From contig NZ_JBNAGF010000007.1 in assembly GCF_049801055.1 (NCBI RefSeq), positions 186,001-250,000 on the forward strand: a DNA stretch of 64,000 nucleotides. Direction: 5' to 3'. The notes under the pieces were generated by a model that was not told the DNA's origin, ran no database searches, and saw only the letters and a program-made list of their open reading frames with translations. The position numbers and the translations under genes were made by a program. This stretch comes from JBNAGF01 sp049801055. GTDB taxonomy: Bacteria > Pseudomonadota > Alphaproteobacteria > Rhodobacterales > Rhodobacteraceae. This document shows, piece after piece, positions 34,395-43,737 of the stretch; within the stretch, counting starts at the first letter, position 1, and every line of letters starts with the position of its first letter.

Positions 34395-35810
34395 GTGATC
34401 CCGGTCAAAACGATGGAAGGTCAGTCGGTGGCCATTCTCGGCCTGGGCCGTTCCGGCCTGTCGGCTGCGCGCGCCCTGAAGGCAGGTGGTGCAAGCCCCG
34501 TCTGCTGGGATGACAATCCGGCCGCCCGCGAAGTTGCGGAAGCAGAGGGGTTCACCTGCCGTGACCTGAGAAAACCCGGCGCCTTCGACGGCGTTGACCG
34601 GCTGGTGCTGTCGCCCGGTATTCCGCATCTCTATCCCGAACCCAACCCGATGGTGGCAGCAGCGCTGGAGGCAGGTGTTCCGACGGACAACGACATCGGA
34701 TTGTTCTTCCGGTCCTATGCCTCGCAAAGTTGGGAAAAGTTTGACACCATGCCGCAGGTCGTGGCGGTGACCGGCTCGAACGGCAAATCGACGACGTCGG
34801 CCCTGATCCATCACATCCTGACCGAAGCCGGCCGTCCCACCCAGCTGGCAGGTAATATCGGTCGTGGCGTGCTGGATATCGATCCGCCGCAGGATGGCGA
34901 AGTGGTTGTTCTGGAGCTCAGTTCGTATCAGACCGAACTTGCCCGGGCCCTGACCCCGGACGTGGCGGTGTTTACCAACCTGTCGCCGGATCATCTGGAT
35001 CGGCATGGCGGCATGGGGGGGTACTTCGCAGCCAAACGCCGGCTGTTTTCCGAAGGTGGTCCGGATCGCGCCATCATTGGCGTCGACGAGGCAGAAGGTC
35101 GGTTCCTTGCAGGGCAACTTGCCGAAGGCGCAGCTGATGACCGGGTGATCCGTGTTAGTGCAGGACGCAAGTTGTCCGGCCCCGGCTGGCAGGTCTTTGT
35201 GCGCAAAGGGTTCCTGTCGGAGTATCGCAAGGGTCGGCAGGCCGGGTCTATCGATCTGCGTGGGATCAAGGGATTGCCCGGAGCACATAACCATCAGAAT
35301 GCCTGCGCTGCTTACGCGACCTGCCGGGCGCTGGGACTGGCTCCGAGAGTGATCGAGGCGGCCTTTCACACCTTTCCCGGCCTGCCACATCGCAGCCAGA
35401 TCATCGCTGAATCCGGTGGTGTCACCTACGTCAACGACAGCAAGGCGACCAACATCGACAGCGCGGCCAAGGCTCTGAGCGCTTTTTCCAGTATCCGCTG
35501 GATATGTGGCGGTTTGGAGAAAGAGGGTGGTCTTGCGGCATTGAACGCGGCTGCTGGGGCTGTCGTAAAGGCGTATGTAATCGGGCGCGAGGCCGCGCAG
35601 TTCGCCTTGCAGCTCAAAGTGGAAACGGAAATCTGCACCTCAATGGCTGTTGCAGTTGAACGCGCCATGAGTGAGGCGCAGGCGGGTGACACCGTTTTGT
35701 TAGCTCCTGCCGCAGCAAGTTTCGATCAATATGACAACTTTGAACAACGCGGAACTGATTTTGCCAACGAGGTAGCGTCCCGTTTGGGTATGGACTCGTC
35801 AGGCAGCTGA
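34395..35810 (+). CDS. murD: UDP-MurNAc-L-Ala:D-Glu ligase MurD
   Basis: Adds D-glutamate to UDP-MurNAc-L-Ala. Of 471 residues, the N-terminal Rossmann-like domain starts VAILGLGRSGLSAARAL, ATP-binding GSNGKST is at 127-133, and the central blocks AGNIGRGVLD, ELSSYQTEL and NLSPDHLDRHG follow. The C-terminal domain has LPGAHNHQN, YVNDSKATN and LAPAAASFDQYDNFEQRG. The start is GTG 34395, eight bases after GGAGGAT; an ATG four codons later is an alternative. The next dcw gene (ftsW) is 1.4 kb away because of an inserted flavoprotein gene. Confidence 0.97.
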   Translation: MIPVKTMEGQSVAILGLGRSGLSAARALKAGGASPVCWDDNPAAREVAEAEGFTCRDLRKPGAFDGVDRLVLSPGIPHLYPEPNPMVAAALEAGVPTDNDIGLFFRSYASQSWEKFDTMPQVVAVTGSNGKSTTSALIHHILTEAGRPTQLAGNIGRGVLDIDPPQDGEVVVLELSSYQTELARALTPDVAVFTNLSPDHLDRHGGMGGYFAAKRRLFSEGGPDRAIIGVDEAEGRFLAGQLAEGAADDRVIRVSAGRKLSGPGWQVFVRKGFLSEYRKGRQAGSIDLRGIKGLPGAHNHQNACAAYATCRALGLAPRVIEAAFHTFPGLPHRSQIIAESGGVTYVNDSKATNIDSAAKALSAFSSIRWICGGLEKEGGLAALNAAAGAVVKAYVIGREAAQFALQLKVETEICTSMAVAVERAMSEAQAGDTVLLAPAAASFDQYDNFEQRGTDFANEVASRLGMDSSGS

Positions 35811-35843
35811 AGGGCCAATGTGACTGAGGCTCTTTTTCGGAGG

Positions 35844-37040
35844 TCAGTCGGTCCGGCGCCGGATTTCCTGACCGGCCGCATGCCCCGAACTCCAAGCCCA
35901 CTGAAAATTGTAACCCCCAAGCCAACCGGTGACATCCACGGCTTCGCCGATGAAGAAAAGACCGGTAACAGAGCTCGCTTCCATGCTGCGCGATGACAGT
36001 TCCGCCGTGTCAATTCCGCCAAGTGTAACCTCTGCCGTTCGATATCCCTCGGTACCGGATGGGGTCAGTCGCCAGTTACGCAACCCGGAGACAATCTCGT
36101 TCAGGCGTCGGTCCGACTGGTCCGCGAGATTGCCGGAGAAATCGGCATCTTCGGCAAGATGATCAACCAGACGCGCGGGCAACAGGCGGGAAAGCTCGGT
36201 CGTGAGTGCCTTGCGGCCCTCGAACTGCCGTCGGGAGCGCAGGGTTTCCAACCCGTCGCCGCCGGGAAGCAGGTCAATGCTGATTTCTTCTCCCTCGCGC
36301 CAATAGGAGGAAAGCTGAAGTATGGCCGGCCCAGACAGGCCGCGATGGGTAAACAGCAGCGCCTCTTCAAAACCACAGCGATCATTGGCGGCATGTACCG
36401 GCAGCGAGAGGCCTGACAACGCCTTGAATCGCCCGTCACTGAAAGTGAACGGCGCCAGAGCGGCGCGGGTATCCGTGACGCGCAACCCGAACTGCCGGGC
36501 GATGTCATAGGCGAGCCCGGTGGCTCCCATTTTCGGGATCGACTTGCCGCCGGTTGCCAGCACAAGGTTGCGGCAGGAAAGCTCCAGACGCTCCCCTTCA
36601 CGATCCACGGACAAGGCAAAGCCATCTTCGGTCTTTTGCAGGTCAGCCAGGGCGGTAAAGAGCCAAAGCTTTGCACCCGCGCGCTCCATTTCAGCGCGCA
36701 GCATTGAAACGATCTGCTTGGCGGATCCGTCGCAAAAAAGCTGCCCGAGCGTCTTTTCGTGCCACGCAATTCCGTGACGGTCGACAAGATCTATGAAATC
36801 CCACTGAGTGTAACGGGCCAGAGCGGATTTTGCGAAATGCGGGTTTTCGGAAAGGAAGTTGTCAGGTCCAGCGTGCAGATTTGTGAAGTTGCACCGCCCG
36901 CCACCCGAGATGCGGATCTTTTCCCCCGGTGACTTGGCATGATCGAGCACAAGCGTGCCGGGCCCGGCCTGTATCGCACACATCATGCCGGCGGCGCCGG
37001 CGCCGAGAATGATGGTCTCGTATCTTGTCGCTTTCCCCAT
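35844..37040 (-). CDS. BaiN/HI0933-family flavoprotein (YhiN-like)
   Basis: FAD-dependent oxidoreductase of 398 residues. The dinucleotide fold ETIILGAGAAGMMCAIQA begins at residue 8, then the family block GEKIRISGGGRCNFTNL. The middle LATGGKSIPKMGATGLAYDIARQFG and the closing GLFFIGEAVDVTGWLGGYNFQWAWSSGHAAG are characteristic of HI0933 proteins. The reaction in most members is unproven. It lies on the strand opposite to the dcw genes between murD and ftsW, 34 bases from the murD stop. Start set at ATG 37040 by family fit; the frame is open 28 codons further. Confidence 0.92.
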   Translation of the reverse strand: MGKATRYETIILGAGAAGMMCAIQAGPGTLVLDHAKSPGEKIRISGGGRCNFTNLHAGPDNFLSENPHFAKSALARYTQWDFIDLVDRHGIAWHEKTLGQLFCDGSAKQIVSMLRAEMERAGAKLWLFTALADLQKTEDGFALSVDREGERLELSCRNLVLATGGKSIPKMGATGLAYDIARQFGLRVTDTRAALAPFTFSDGRFKALSGLSLPVHAANDRCGFEEALLFTHRGLSGPAILQLSSYWREGEEISIDLLPGGDGLETLRSRRQFEGRKALTTELSRLLPARLVDHLAEDADFSGNLADQSDRRLNEIVSGLRNWRLTPSGTEGYRTAEVTLGGIDTAELSSRSMEASSVTGLFFIGEAVDVTGWLGGYNFQWAWSSGHAAGQEIRRRTD

Positions 37041-37172
37041 GAACAGGCCACCTGACGCGGAATGCTGCCAATGGCAAGAGGAAGAGGCTGGTCTGATCGC
37101 CAGTTTCCCTGTAGAATCCGGCACAGACCCCGAAAAACGGGGCAGTACAGAGGCAGTGAGCGGTAAAGGCCT

Positions 37173-38336
37173 ATGACAGAGATGGTGTATGGCGCGGTCC
37201 CGGACCAGCGCGGCGAACCTATCCTTCCCAAGTGGTGGCGGACGCTGGACAAGTGGAGCATGTCCTGCGTGTTAATCCTGTTCGGGATCGGTTTGCTTCT
37301 GGCGCTGGCAGCATCGGTGCCGCTGGCAGAACGCAACGGCTTTGGGCAGTTTCACTATGTGCAACGCCAGATGGTGTTCGGCGGGGCCGCTTTGGTGGCC
37401 ATGCTGATCACCTCGATGATGTCTCCGACACTGGTTCGGCGACTGTCCGTGCTGGGATTTCTGGTGGCATTCGTAGCACTGGCCCTGCTGCCGGTTTTCG
37501 GAACGGATTTCGGCAAGGGAGCGGTGCGCTGGTACTCGCTGGGTTTCGCGTCATTGCAGCCTTCGGAGTTCCTAAAGCCCGGTTTTGTCGTTGTCGCGGC
37601 GTGGCTGATGGCGGCCAGCCAGCAGATCAATGGCCCGCCGGGAACTCTGTGGTCCTTCGCCCTGTGCATGGCCATTGTGGGAATGCTCGTTGCGCAGCCG
37701 GATTTCGGGCAGGCCTGCCTTGTGCTGTTCGGCTGGGGCGTGATGTACTTCGTAGCCGGGGCACCCATGCTTTTGCTGGTGATCATGGCCGGGTTGGTGG
37801 TGTTCGCCGGCACGGTCGCCTATTCGAATTCCGAGCATTTCGCGCGCCGGATCGACGGGTTTCTGAACCCCGAGGTCGATCCCACAACACAGCTGGGATA
37901 TGCCACCAACGCGATCCGCGAAGGAGGTCTGTTTGGCGTTGGAGTCGGCGAGGGCGAAGTAAAATGGTCTCTGCCTGACGCCCATACGGATTTCATTATT
38001 GCTGTCGCGGCGGAGGAATACGGCCTGATCCTTGTTTTGATCATCATCGCTCTTTACGGGCTGATTGTTGTCCGGTCCCTGTTCCGTCTGATGCGTGAGC
38101 GCGATCCGTTCATCCGGCTTGCCGGGACGGGATTGGCCTGCATGTTCGGCGTCCAGGCGATGATCAACATGGGGGTTGCCGTGCGGTTGCTCCCTGCAAA
38201 GGGCATGACATTGCCTTTTGTCAGCTATGGTGGGTCTTCACTTATCGCGGGCGGGATTGCCGTCGGCATGCTGCTGGCTTTTACCCGAACGCGGCCGCAG
38301 GGCGAGATCGCCGATATTCTGCGTGGGCGGGGCTGA
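37173..38336 (+). CDS. ftsW: Septal peptidoglycan polymerase FtsW
   Basis: SEDS-family glycosyltransferase of 387 residues with about ten membrane helices. It polymerises lipid II at the septum with FtsI. Family blocks are QRQMVFGGAALVAMLI, the catalytic-region WYSLGFASLQPSEFLKPGFVV, AQPDFGQACLVLF, GVGVGEGEVKWSLPDAHTDFIIAVAAEEYG and the late LPAKGMTLPFVSYGGSSLIA. It restarts the plus-strand dcw run after the inserted flavoprotein gene, so it needs its own promoter in 37041-37172 or readthrough. TGATG links it to murG. Confidence 0.97.
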   Translation: MTEMVYGAVPDQRGEPILPKWWRTLDKWSMSCVLILFGIGLLLALAASVPLAERNGFGQFHYVQRQMVFGGAALVAMLITSMMSPTLVRRLSVLGFLVAFVALALLPVFGTDFGKGAVRWYSLGFASLQPSEFLKPGFVVVAAWLMAASQQINGPPGTLWSFALCMAIVGMLVAQPDFGQACLVLFGWGVMYFVAGAPMLLLVIMAGLVVFAGTVAYSNSEHFARRIDGFLNPEVDPTTQLGYATNAIREGGLFGVGVGEGEVKWSLPDAHTDFIIAVAAEEYGLILVLIIIALYGLIVVRSLFRLMRERDPFIRLAGTGLACMFGVQAMINMGVAVRLLPAKGMTLPFVSYGGSSLIAGGIAVGMLLAFTRTRPQGEIADILRGRG

Positions 38337-39445
38337 TGGGCGGTAAGTACCTCTTGATGGCGGCTGGTGGTACGGGAGGACATATGTTCCCCGCACAGGC
38401 GCTCGCCGAGGCCATGCTGAAACGCGGGTGGCGGGTTCGATTGTCGACCGACGAGCGCGGATCCAGGTACACGGGCGGGTTCCCGCATTCGGTTGAAATC
38501 ACCGAGGCGACATCTGCAACTTTTTCTCGCGGCGGTATCGCCGCCAAAGCCATGGTCGGACCCAAGATTGCGGCCGGTGTACTTGGAATGGCGTTGCAAA
38601 TGCAAAGGGATCGCCCGGACGTGGTGGTCGGCTTTGGCGGCTACCCGTCAATCCCGGCGTTGGGGGCGGCGACCTTGCTGGGCGTGCCGCGAATGATCCA
38701 CGAACAGAACGGAGTTCTCGGACGGGTCAACCAGATCTTTGCCAAACGCGTGGCCGGTGTCGCTTGTGGTGTCTGGCCGACGGAATTGCCAGAAGGCGCA
38801 GAGGGTGCGCATATCGGGAACCCGGTGCGCGCAGCGGTGCTGGAACGTGCCGCCGCGGCATACATCCCGCCGGGCGACTATCCGATGTCGATCCTTGTCA
38901 TGGGCGGCAGTCAGGGGGCCCGAATTCTCTCGGACATTGTACCCCAGGCAATTGCTGGCCTCCCGGAGGAGATCCGCAACCATTTGCGGGTTTCGCATCA
39001 GGCGCGTGACGAGGACGGAGAACGGGTTTCCAAATATTATGCTGAGCACGGCATCGACGCAGATGTGCAGCCCTTTTTTAACGATGTGCCTGCCCGGATG
39101 TCCGAAGCTCAACTGGTGATCAGCCGGGCCGGCGCCTCGTCGATCGCGGACCTCACTGTGATTGGTAGGCCTTCGATATTGGTTCCCTTTGCTGCGGCTG
39201 CCGGAGATCACCAAACCGCCAACGCACGCGGACTGGTCGAGGCTGGCGCCGCGATCATGGTCCCTGAAAGCAAACTTGACTCCGCGAGCCTCGCGGCGCA
39301 AATCACCACGGTTCTGACCAACCCTCAGGCTGCAACCCAGATGGCCCACGCCGCCCTCGCCGTCGGTGCCCCCGACGCGACTGAGCGTCTGGTTGCACTT
39401 GTCGAAGGTCTGGCTGAACGACAGGCCGAAAAGGAGACCGCATGA
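38336..39445 (+). CDS. murG: Lipid II synthase MurG
   Basis: Peripheral membrane GT28 glycosyltransferase adding GlcNAc to lipid I to give lipid II. Of 369 residues, the N-terminal glycine-rich loop GGTGGHMFPAQALAE is near 11-25. VVGFGGYPSIPALGAA and HEQNGVLGRVN follow, then the UDP-GlcNAc site VMGGSQGARILSD and the closing SRAGASSIADLTVIGRPSILVPF. It starts one base inside the ftsW stop and overlaps murC by ATGA. Confidence 0.97.
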   Translation: MGGKYLLMAAGGTGGHMFPAQALAEAMLKRGWRVRLSTDERGSRYTGGFPHSVEITEATSATFSRGGIAAKAMVGPKIAAGVLGMALQMQRDRPDVVVGFGGYPSIPALGAATLLGVPRMIHEQNGVLGRVNQIFAKRVAGVACGVWPTELPEGAEGAHIGNPVRAAVLERAAAAYIPPGDYPMSILVMGGSQGARILSDIVPQAIAGLPEEIRNHLRVSHQARDEDGERVSKYYAEHGIDADVQPFFNDVPARMSEAQLVISRAGASSIADLTVIGRPSILVPFAAAAGDHQTANARGLVEAGAAIMVPESKLDSASLAAQITTVLTNPQAATQMAHAALAVGAPDATERLVALVEGLAERQAEKETA

Positions 39446-40848
39446 ACCCCGCAACCAAACTTCCGCAGGACGTTGGCCCCATTCATTTCGTCGGTATCGG
39501 CGGGATCGGCATGTCTGGCATTGCCGAGGTGTTGCTCAATCTCGGGTATCGGGTGCAGGGCTCGGATCTGAAGGCGTCGAAGATCACCGACCGGCTCTCG
39601 GATCTGGGGGCCGAGATCTTTGTTGGCCAAAAAGCGGAAAACCTTGAAGGCGCGGCGGTCGTGGTGATTTCTTCTGCGATCAAACGGGGGAACCCGGAAC
39701 TGGACGAGGCCCGATCGCGTGGGCTGCCAGTGGTTCGCCGCGCAGACATGCTGGCCGAACTCATGCGACTGAAATCCAACGTCGCTATCGCCGGAACTCA
39801 TGGCAAAACCACCACGACGACGATGATGGCCGAACTTATGGTGGCTGGTGATTTCGATCCCACTGTCATCAATGGCGGCATAATTCACGCCTATGGTTCG
39901 AACGCGCGGATGGGGCAGGGCGAGTGGATGGTCGTCGAGGCAGACGAAAGCGATGGATCCTTCAACCGTTTGCCGGCAACCGTCGCGATCGTCACCAATA
40001 TCGACCCGGAGCATATGGAACACTGGGGCGATTTCGATACCTTGCGCGACGGATTCCTGGAATTTGTTTCGAACATTCCATTTTACGGTCTGGCCGTTTG
40101 CTGCACGGACCATGCTGAAGTGCAAGCGCTTGTGGGCCGCATCACTGACCGGCGCGTGCGTACTTATGGTTTTAATGCGCAGGCGGATGTCCGGGCCGTG
40201 AACCTGACCTACAAGGCTGGTGTCGCGCATTTCGATATCCTGCTTCAGCATGAAGACCAGATGATCGAAGGCTGCACCCTGCCCATGCCGGGTGATCACA
40301 ATGTATCAAATGCGCTGGCAGCGGTGGCCGTCGCGCGGCATCTGGGCATGAAGACCGTCGAGATCCGCGAGGCGCTGGCCAACTTTGGTGGTGTAAATCG
40401 CCGGTTCACCAAGGTGGGCGAAGTTGAGGGCGTTACCATCATCGATGACTATGGCCATCATCCGGTTGAAATTGCCGCTGTGCTCAAGGCGGCGCGGCAG
40501 GCGACCGAGGGCCGCGTCATCGCCGTTCATCAGCCGCACCGCTATTCCCGTCTGTCGAACCTGTTCGAAGATTTCTGCGCCTGTTTCAACGAGGCCGACG
40601 TGGTCGCAATTGCAGAGGTGTTTGCAGCGGGCGAAGAGCCGATCGAGGGCGCCGGACGCGATGATCTTGTTGCCGGACTGATCCGGCACGGCCATCGTCA
40701 TGCCCGTGCGATCCTGAGCGAGGACGATCTGGAACGCCTCGTGCGTGAGCAGGCGCGGCCCGGTGATATGGTCGTTTGCCTTGGTGCTGGGACAATTAGC
40801 GCATGGGCAAACGGGCTGCCGGGGCGTTTGATGAAAAAGGCGTCGTAA
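39442..40848 (+). CDS. murC: UDP-MurNAc:L-alanine ligase MurC
   Basis: First Mur ligase, attaching L-alanine to UDP-MurNAc. Of 468 residues, the N-terminal IHFVGIGGIGMSGIAE is the nucleotide-sugar domain, and ATP-binding GTHGKTT is at 118-124. NGGIIHAYGSNAR, VVEADESDGSF and NIDPEHMEHW are the central blocks, while PGDHNVSNALAA, DDYGHHPVEI and HQPHRYSRL mark the C-terminal domain. It overlaps murG. murB normally follows closely in this group, but an amino-acid permease and two DUF2484 genes lie between. Confidence 0.97.
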   Translation: MNPATKLPQDVGPIHFVGIGGIGMSGIAEVLLNLGYRVQGSDLKASKITDRLSDLGAEIFVGQKAENLEGAAVVVISSAIKRGNPELDEARSRGLPVVRRADMLAELMRLKSNVAIAGTHGKTTTTTMMAELMVAGDFDPTVINGGIIHAYGSNARMGQGEWMVVEADESDGSFNRLPATVAIVTNIDPEHMEHWGDFDTLRDGFLEFVSNIPFYGLAVCCTDHAEVQALVGRITDRRVRTYGFNAQADVRAVNLTYKAGVAHFDILLQHEDQMIEGCTLPMPGDHNVSNALAAVAVARHLGMKTVEIREALANFGGVNRRFTKVGEVEGVTIIDDYGHHPVEIAAVLKAARQATEGRVIAVHQPHRYSRLSNLFEDFCACFNEADVVAIAEVFAAGEEPIEGAGRDDLVAGLIRHGHRHARAILSEDDLERLVREQARPGDMVVCLGAGTISAWANGLPGRLMKKAS

Positions 40849-40903
40849 CAGATGGATTCTGCCTCTCCGTGCCTGCATGGCGAGGTGTTTGGAGGGTGAA
40901 TCC

Positions 40904-42091
40904 GTGGATGAACCGCTCAAACGAAGACTAGGGCCGGGCCTACTCACCGCTTATGGCGTCGGGGTGATGGTCGGGGCCGGCATCTATGTGCTTGTCGGCG
41001 CGGTTGCCGGCGATGCTGGAATCTGGGCTCCTCTATCCTTTCTATTGGCCGGCCTGATCGCCGCGCCGACGGCTCTCAGCTATGCCGAGTTCTCCACCCG
41101 TATCCCCGAGGCCGCTGGCGAGGCTGCCTATGTCGGAACGGGATTGAACAGTGAATTTCTGGCGGTTCTGGTCGGGCTTGCCATCGTTGCTGCCGGGACC
41201 ATTTCGGCGGGCGCCGTTCTGCGGGGCGGCGTCGGTTACTTAACGGCGGTTGTCGACATGAGCCCGCAACTGGCGATCCTGCTGCTTGGCGCCGCGCTGA
41301 CGGCTGTAGCGATATTCGGTGTGCTGGAAAGCCTTGCACTTGCGGCCGTTTTTACCGTGATCGAACTGGTTGGGCTTGGGTTGGTCGTCTGGGCCGGCTT
41401 CGGAGCCGAGCCCTCGGCCGATTGGAAGCTGTCAGCTGAGCCGCACTGGGTTGGTATCGGGCTGGGAGGCGTCTTGGCCTTCTTCGCCTTCATCGGTTTC
41501 GAAGACATCGTCAACATGGCCGAAGAAGCGCGCGATCCTTTTCGCACGCTGCCCAAATCGATCCTGATTTCGCTTTGTCTTACCTCCGCGATCTATATGC
41601 TGGTCAGCTGGGCCGCGGTGCGGGCGGTTCCTCTTGAGGCGCTGGCAGGGTCCGACAGCCCGCTCGCGCTCGTCTGGCAAACCGCAAAAGGCAGCAGCGG
41701 CGCCTTCTTGTCGACCATCGCGGTATTTGCTGCGTTAAACGGAGTTTTGGCGCAGATCGTGATGGCCAGCCGGGTCCTGTTTGGCCTCGGCCGACGCGAA
41801 AGGGCTCTTGCCGTTTTCCACCGCGCCCACCCGAGGTTCGGGACCCCGGCTCTGGCAACATTTCTGATTGGCGGTCTGGTCATCCTTGCAGCGCTGTTCG
41901 TGCCCTTGGAAACATTGGCCGGAACAACATCGACAATTCTACTGAGTGTATTCACTCTGGTAAATCTCGCGCTGATCCTGCAAAAGCGCCGCGCGCCAGG
42001 TGCGCCGTTCGAAGTGCCCATGATTGTGCCCGTGAGCGGCCTGATTCTGTCCGTATCGGCGCTGGCTGTGGCAATCGGAGGGGCAATATGA
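40904..42091 (+). CDS. APC-family amino-acid permease
   Basis: Integral membrane transporter of 395 residues with about 11-12 hydrophobic segments. The first helix starts GVGVMVGAGIYVLVGAVAG, the glycine-rich unwound segment of APC transporters. PTALSYAEFSTRIPEAAGEAAYV is helix 2-3, and LAFFAFIGFEDIVNMAEEARDP is the helix 6 motif. Start set at GTG 40904 because GGAGGGTG lies 5 bases upstream; an ATG nine codons earlier lies before that site. It overlaps the first DUF2484 gene by ATGA. Its place inside the dcw cluster is unusual, and the substrate is unknown. Confidence 0.88.
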   Translation: MDEPLKRRLGPGLLTAYGVGVMVGAGIYVLVGAVAGDAGIWAPLSFLLAGLIAAPTALSYAEFSTRIPEAAGEAAYVGTGLNSEFLAVLVGLAIVAAGTISAGAVLRGGVGYLTAVVDMSPQLAILLLGAALTAVAIFGVLESLALAAVFTVIELVGLGLVVWAGFGAEPSADWKLSAEPHWVGIGLGGVLAFFAFIGFEDIVNMAEEARDPFRTLPKSILISLCLTSAIYMLVSWAAVRAVPLEALAGSDSPLALVWQTAKGSSGAFLSTIAVFAALNGVLAQIVMASRVLFGLGRRERALAVFHRAHPRFGTPALATFLIGGLVILAALFVPLETLAGTTSTILLSVFTLVNLALILQKRRAPGAPFEVPMIVPVSGLILSVSALAVAIGGAI

Positions 42092-42345
42092 GCCTGTCAG
42101 TTATTTTGGGGGCAATCTGGGTGCTGGCTGCGACGCTGGTCGCTTTGCTGCCGATGCGGCTGCAATACGTGCCCGGAGTGATCCTGCTTGTACTTGCCCC
42201 GGTTCTTATCGGCTTTCTCGGATATGAACTGGGCTGGATTGCAGCAATGGCGGGGCTTGCGGCATTTCTGTCGATGTTCCGCAATCCGCTTAGGTATTTC
42301 TGGCGGCGGTTCCGCGGGCTGGAAACCGGAGGGCCGGGTGTATGA
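42088..42345 (+). CDS. DUF2484 small membrane protein (first copy)
   Basis: Protein of 85 residues with two to three hydrophobic segments (SVILGAIWVLAATLVALLP, PGVILLVLAPVLIGFLGYELG, AAMAGLAAFLSM) and a basic C-terminal tail RNPLRYFWRRFRGLE. Members of this family are found next to murB in Rhodobacterales; their function is not known. It overlaps the permease upstream and the second copy downstream, each by ATGA. Confidence 0.8.
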   Translation: MSLSVILGAIWVLAATLVALLPMRLQYVPGVILLVLAPVLIGFLGYELGWIAAMAGLAAFLSMFRNPLRYFWRRFRGLETGGPGV

Positions 42346-42602
42346 CGACTTCGCTGACTCTCGCGTGTTTCTGGGCCGTGATTGCCAATCTGCTCGCCAT
42401 GCTGCCCAGCCGGGACAACCACTGGGCCCGGGCGTATGGATTGATTGCGGTTGGGATTCCGATTTTGGGATACGTCACCTACGAAAATGGGCCGTGGTGG
42501 GGCCTGGCGGTTTTGGCTGCGGGTATGAGCGTGTTGCGCTGGCCGGTCGTCTATCTCGGCCGTTGGCTGCGGCAGCGGATTGGCTCAGCGCGCCGCTCTT
42601 GA
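42342..42602 (+). CDS. DUF2484 small membrane protein (second copy)
   Basis: Protein of 86 residues with the same plan as its neighbour: LTLACFWAVIANLLAMLPSRD, GLIAVGIPILGYVTYENG, GLAVLAAGMSVLRWP and an arginine-rich tail (GRWLRQRIGSARR). The shared C-terminal pattern R-W/N-P-x-x-Y-x-x-R suggests duplication and divergence. It overlaps the first copy (ATGA) and lies 100 bases before murB. A role in the envelope is inferred from position only. Confidence 0.8.
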   Translation: MTTSLTLACFWAVIANLLAMLPSRDNHWARAYGLIAVGIPILGYVTYENGPWWGLAVLAAGMSVLRWPVVYLGRWLRQRIGSARRS

Positions 42603-42703
42603 TCGCAGCGCCAGCCCGAACGTTGCCCGCCGCCGTTGTTCCGGTCGGTCAACTGCGCTAGGGGTGACCTGGTCGCCCATGTGGGTAGCTGACAGGACAG
42701 AAG

Positions 42704-43636
42704 ATGAATCTGGAAGAACTGAAGGTCAAAGGGCGGCTGACGCCGAAACGAATGCTGTCCGAATTGACCTGGTTACGGGTCGGCGGGCCGGCAGACTACC
42801 TGTTTCAACCAGCCGATACAGAAGACTTGCAGGCGTTCCTGCGGATGTTGCCGAAAGGGGTAAAGGTGTTTCCCATGGGCGTGGGATCGAACCTGATCGT
42901 GCGCGACGGAGGCGTCAGAGCGGTGGTGATCCGACTCGGGCGTGGGTTCAATGGGATCGAAATCCAAGGGCAGCGCGTGACAGCGGGGGCGGCTGCACTG
43001 GATGCCCATGTGGCGCGCAAGGCTGCGGATTCAGGCGTTGACCTGACCTTTTTGCGAACCATCCCCGGTTCGATCGGTGGTGCAGTTCGGATGAACGCCG
43101 GGTGTTACGGCAGTTATGTTGCCGATGTGCTGCAGTCAGCCACGATAGTGACGCGGTCCGGAGAGTTGCAGGAATTGCAGTCGGCGGATTTGAACTTTCG
43201 CTATCGGACCAGTGACCTGCCTGCCGGTGCGGTGCTGATCTCGGCCGTATTTCGGGGGCCCGAAGGCGACCCGGCTGAGCTGCGGTCGCGGATGGATATC
43301 CAGCTGGAAAAGCGCGACGAAACCCAGCCTACCAAGGACCGCAGCGCCGGCTCCACCTTTCGGAACCCGGCCGGTTTTTCCTCGACTGGGGAGGCCGATG
43401 ACGTACACGATCTGAAAGCGTGGAAGGTTATAGACGATGCCGGAATGCGCGGCGCACGGCGGGGTGGAGCGCAGATGAGCGAGAAACACTCGAACTTCCT
43501 GATCAACACTGGCGGCGCGACCGCAGCGGACCTTGAAGGGCTGGGCGAGGAGGTGCGAAAAAAGGTTTACGAGAACAGCGGCATAACGCTAGAATGGGAA
43601 ATCATGCGGGTCGGTGAGCCGCAGGATAGCCAATGA
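42704..43636 (+). CDS. murB: UDP-N-acetylenolpyruvoylglucosamine reductase MurB
   Basis: FAD/NADPH enzyme completing UDP-MurNAc. Of 310 residues, the N-terminal TWLRVGGPADYLFQP, the FAD-binding MGVGSNLIVRDGG, and FLRTIPGSIGGAVRMNAGCYG are diagnostic. The catalytic serine lies in KDRSAGSTFRNP and the C-terminal glutamate in ITLEWEIMRVG. Size and loop pattern are those of the shorter, type II-like MurB common in this group. It is about 100 bases after the DUF2484 pair. Confidence 0.97.
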   Translation: MNLEELKVKGRLTPKRMLSELTWLRVGGPADYLFQPADTEDLQAFLRMLPKGVKVFPMGVGSNLIVRDGGVRAVVIRLGRGFNGIEIQGQRVTAGAAALDAHVARKAADSGVDLTFLRTIPGSIGGAVRMNAGCYGSYVADVLQSATIVTRSGELQELQSADLNFRYRTSDLPAGAVLISAVFRGPEGDPAELRSRMDIQLEKRDETQPTKDRSAGSTFRNPAGFSSTGEADDVHDLKAWKVIDDAGMRGARRGGAQMSEKHSNFLINTGGATAADLEGLGEEVRKKVYENSGITLEWEIMRVGEPQDSQ

Positions 43637-43737
43637 ACAAAAGATCCAGCCGTTGAACCGATCAGGCAAAAACCGGGACGGGTGGGAATAATAAGAGCAC
43701 GGGCCAATTGATCTGGCTCGGAACATTGAGGCACGTT

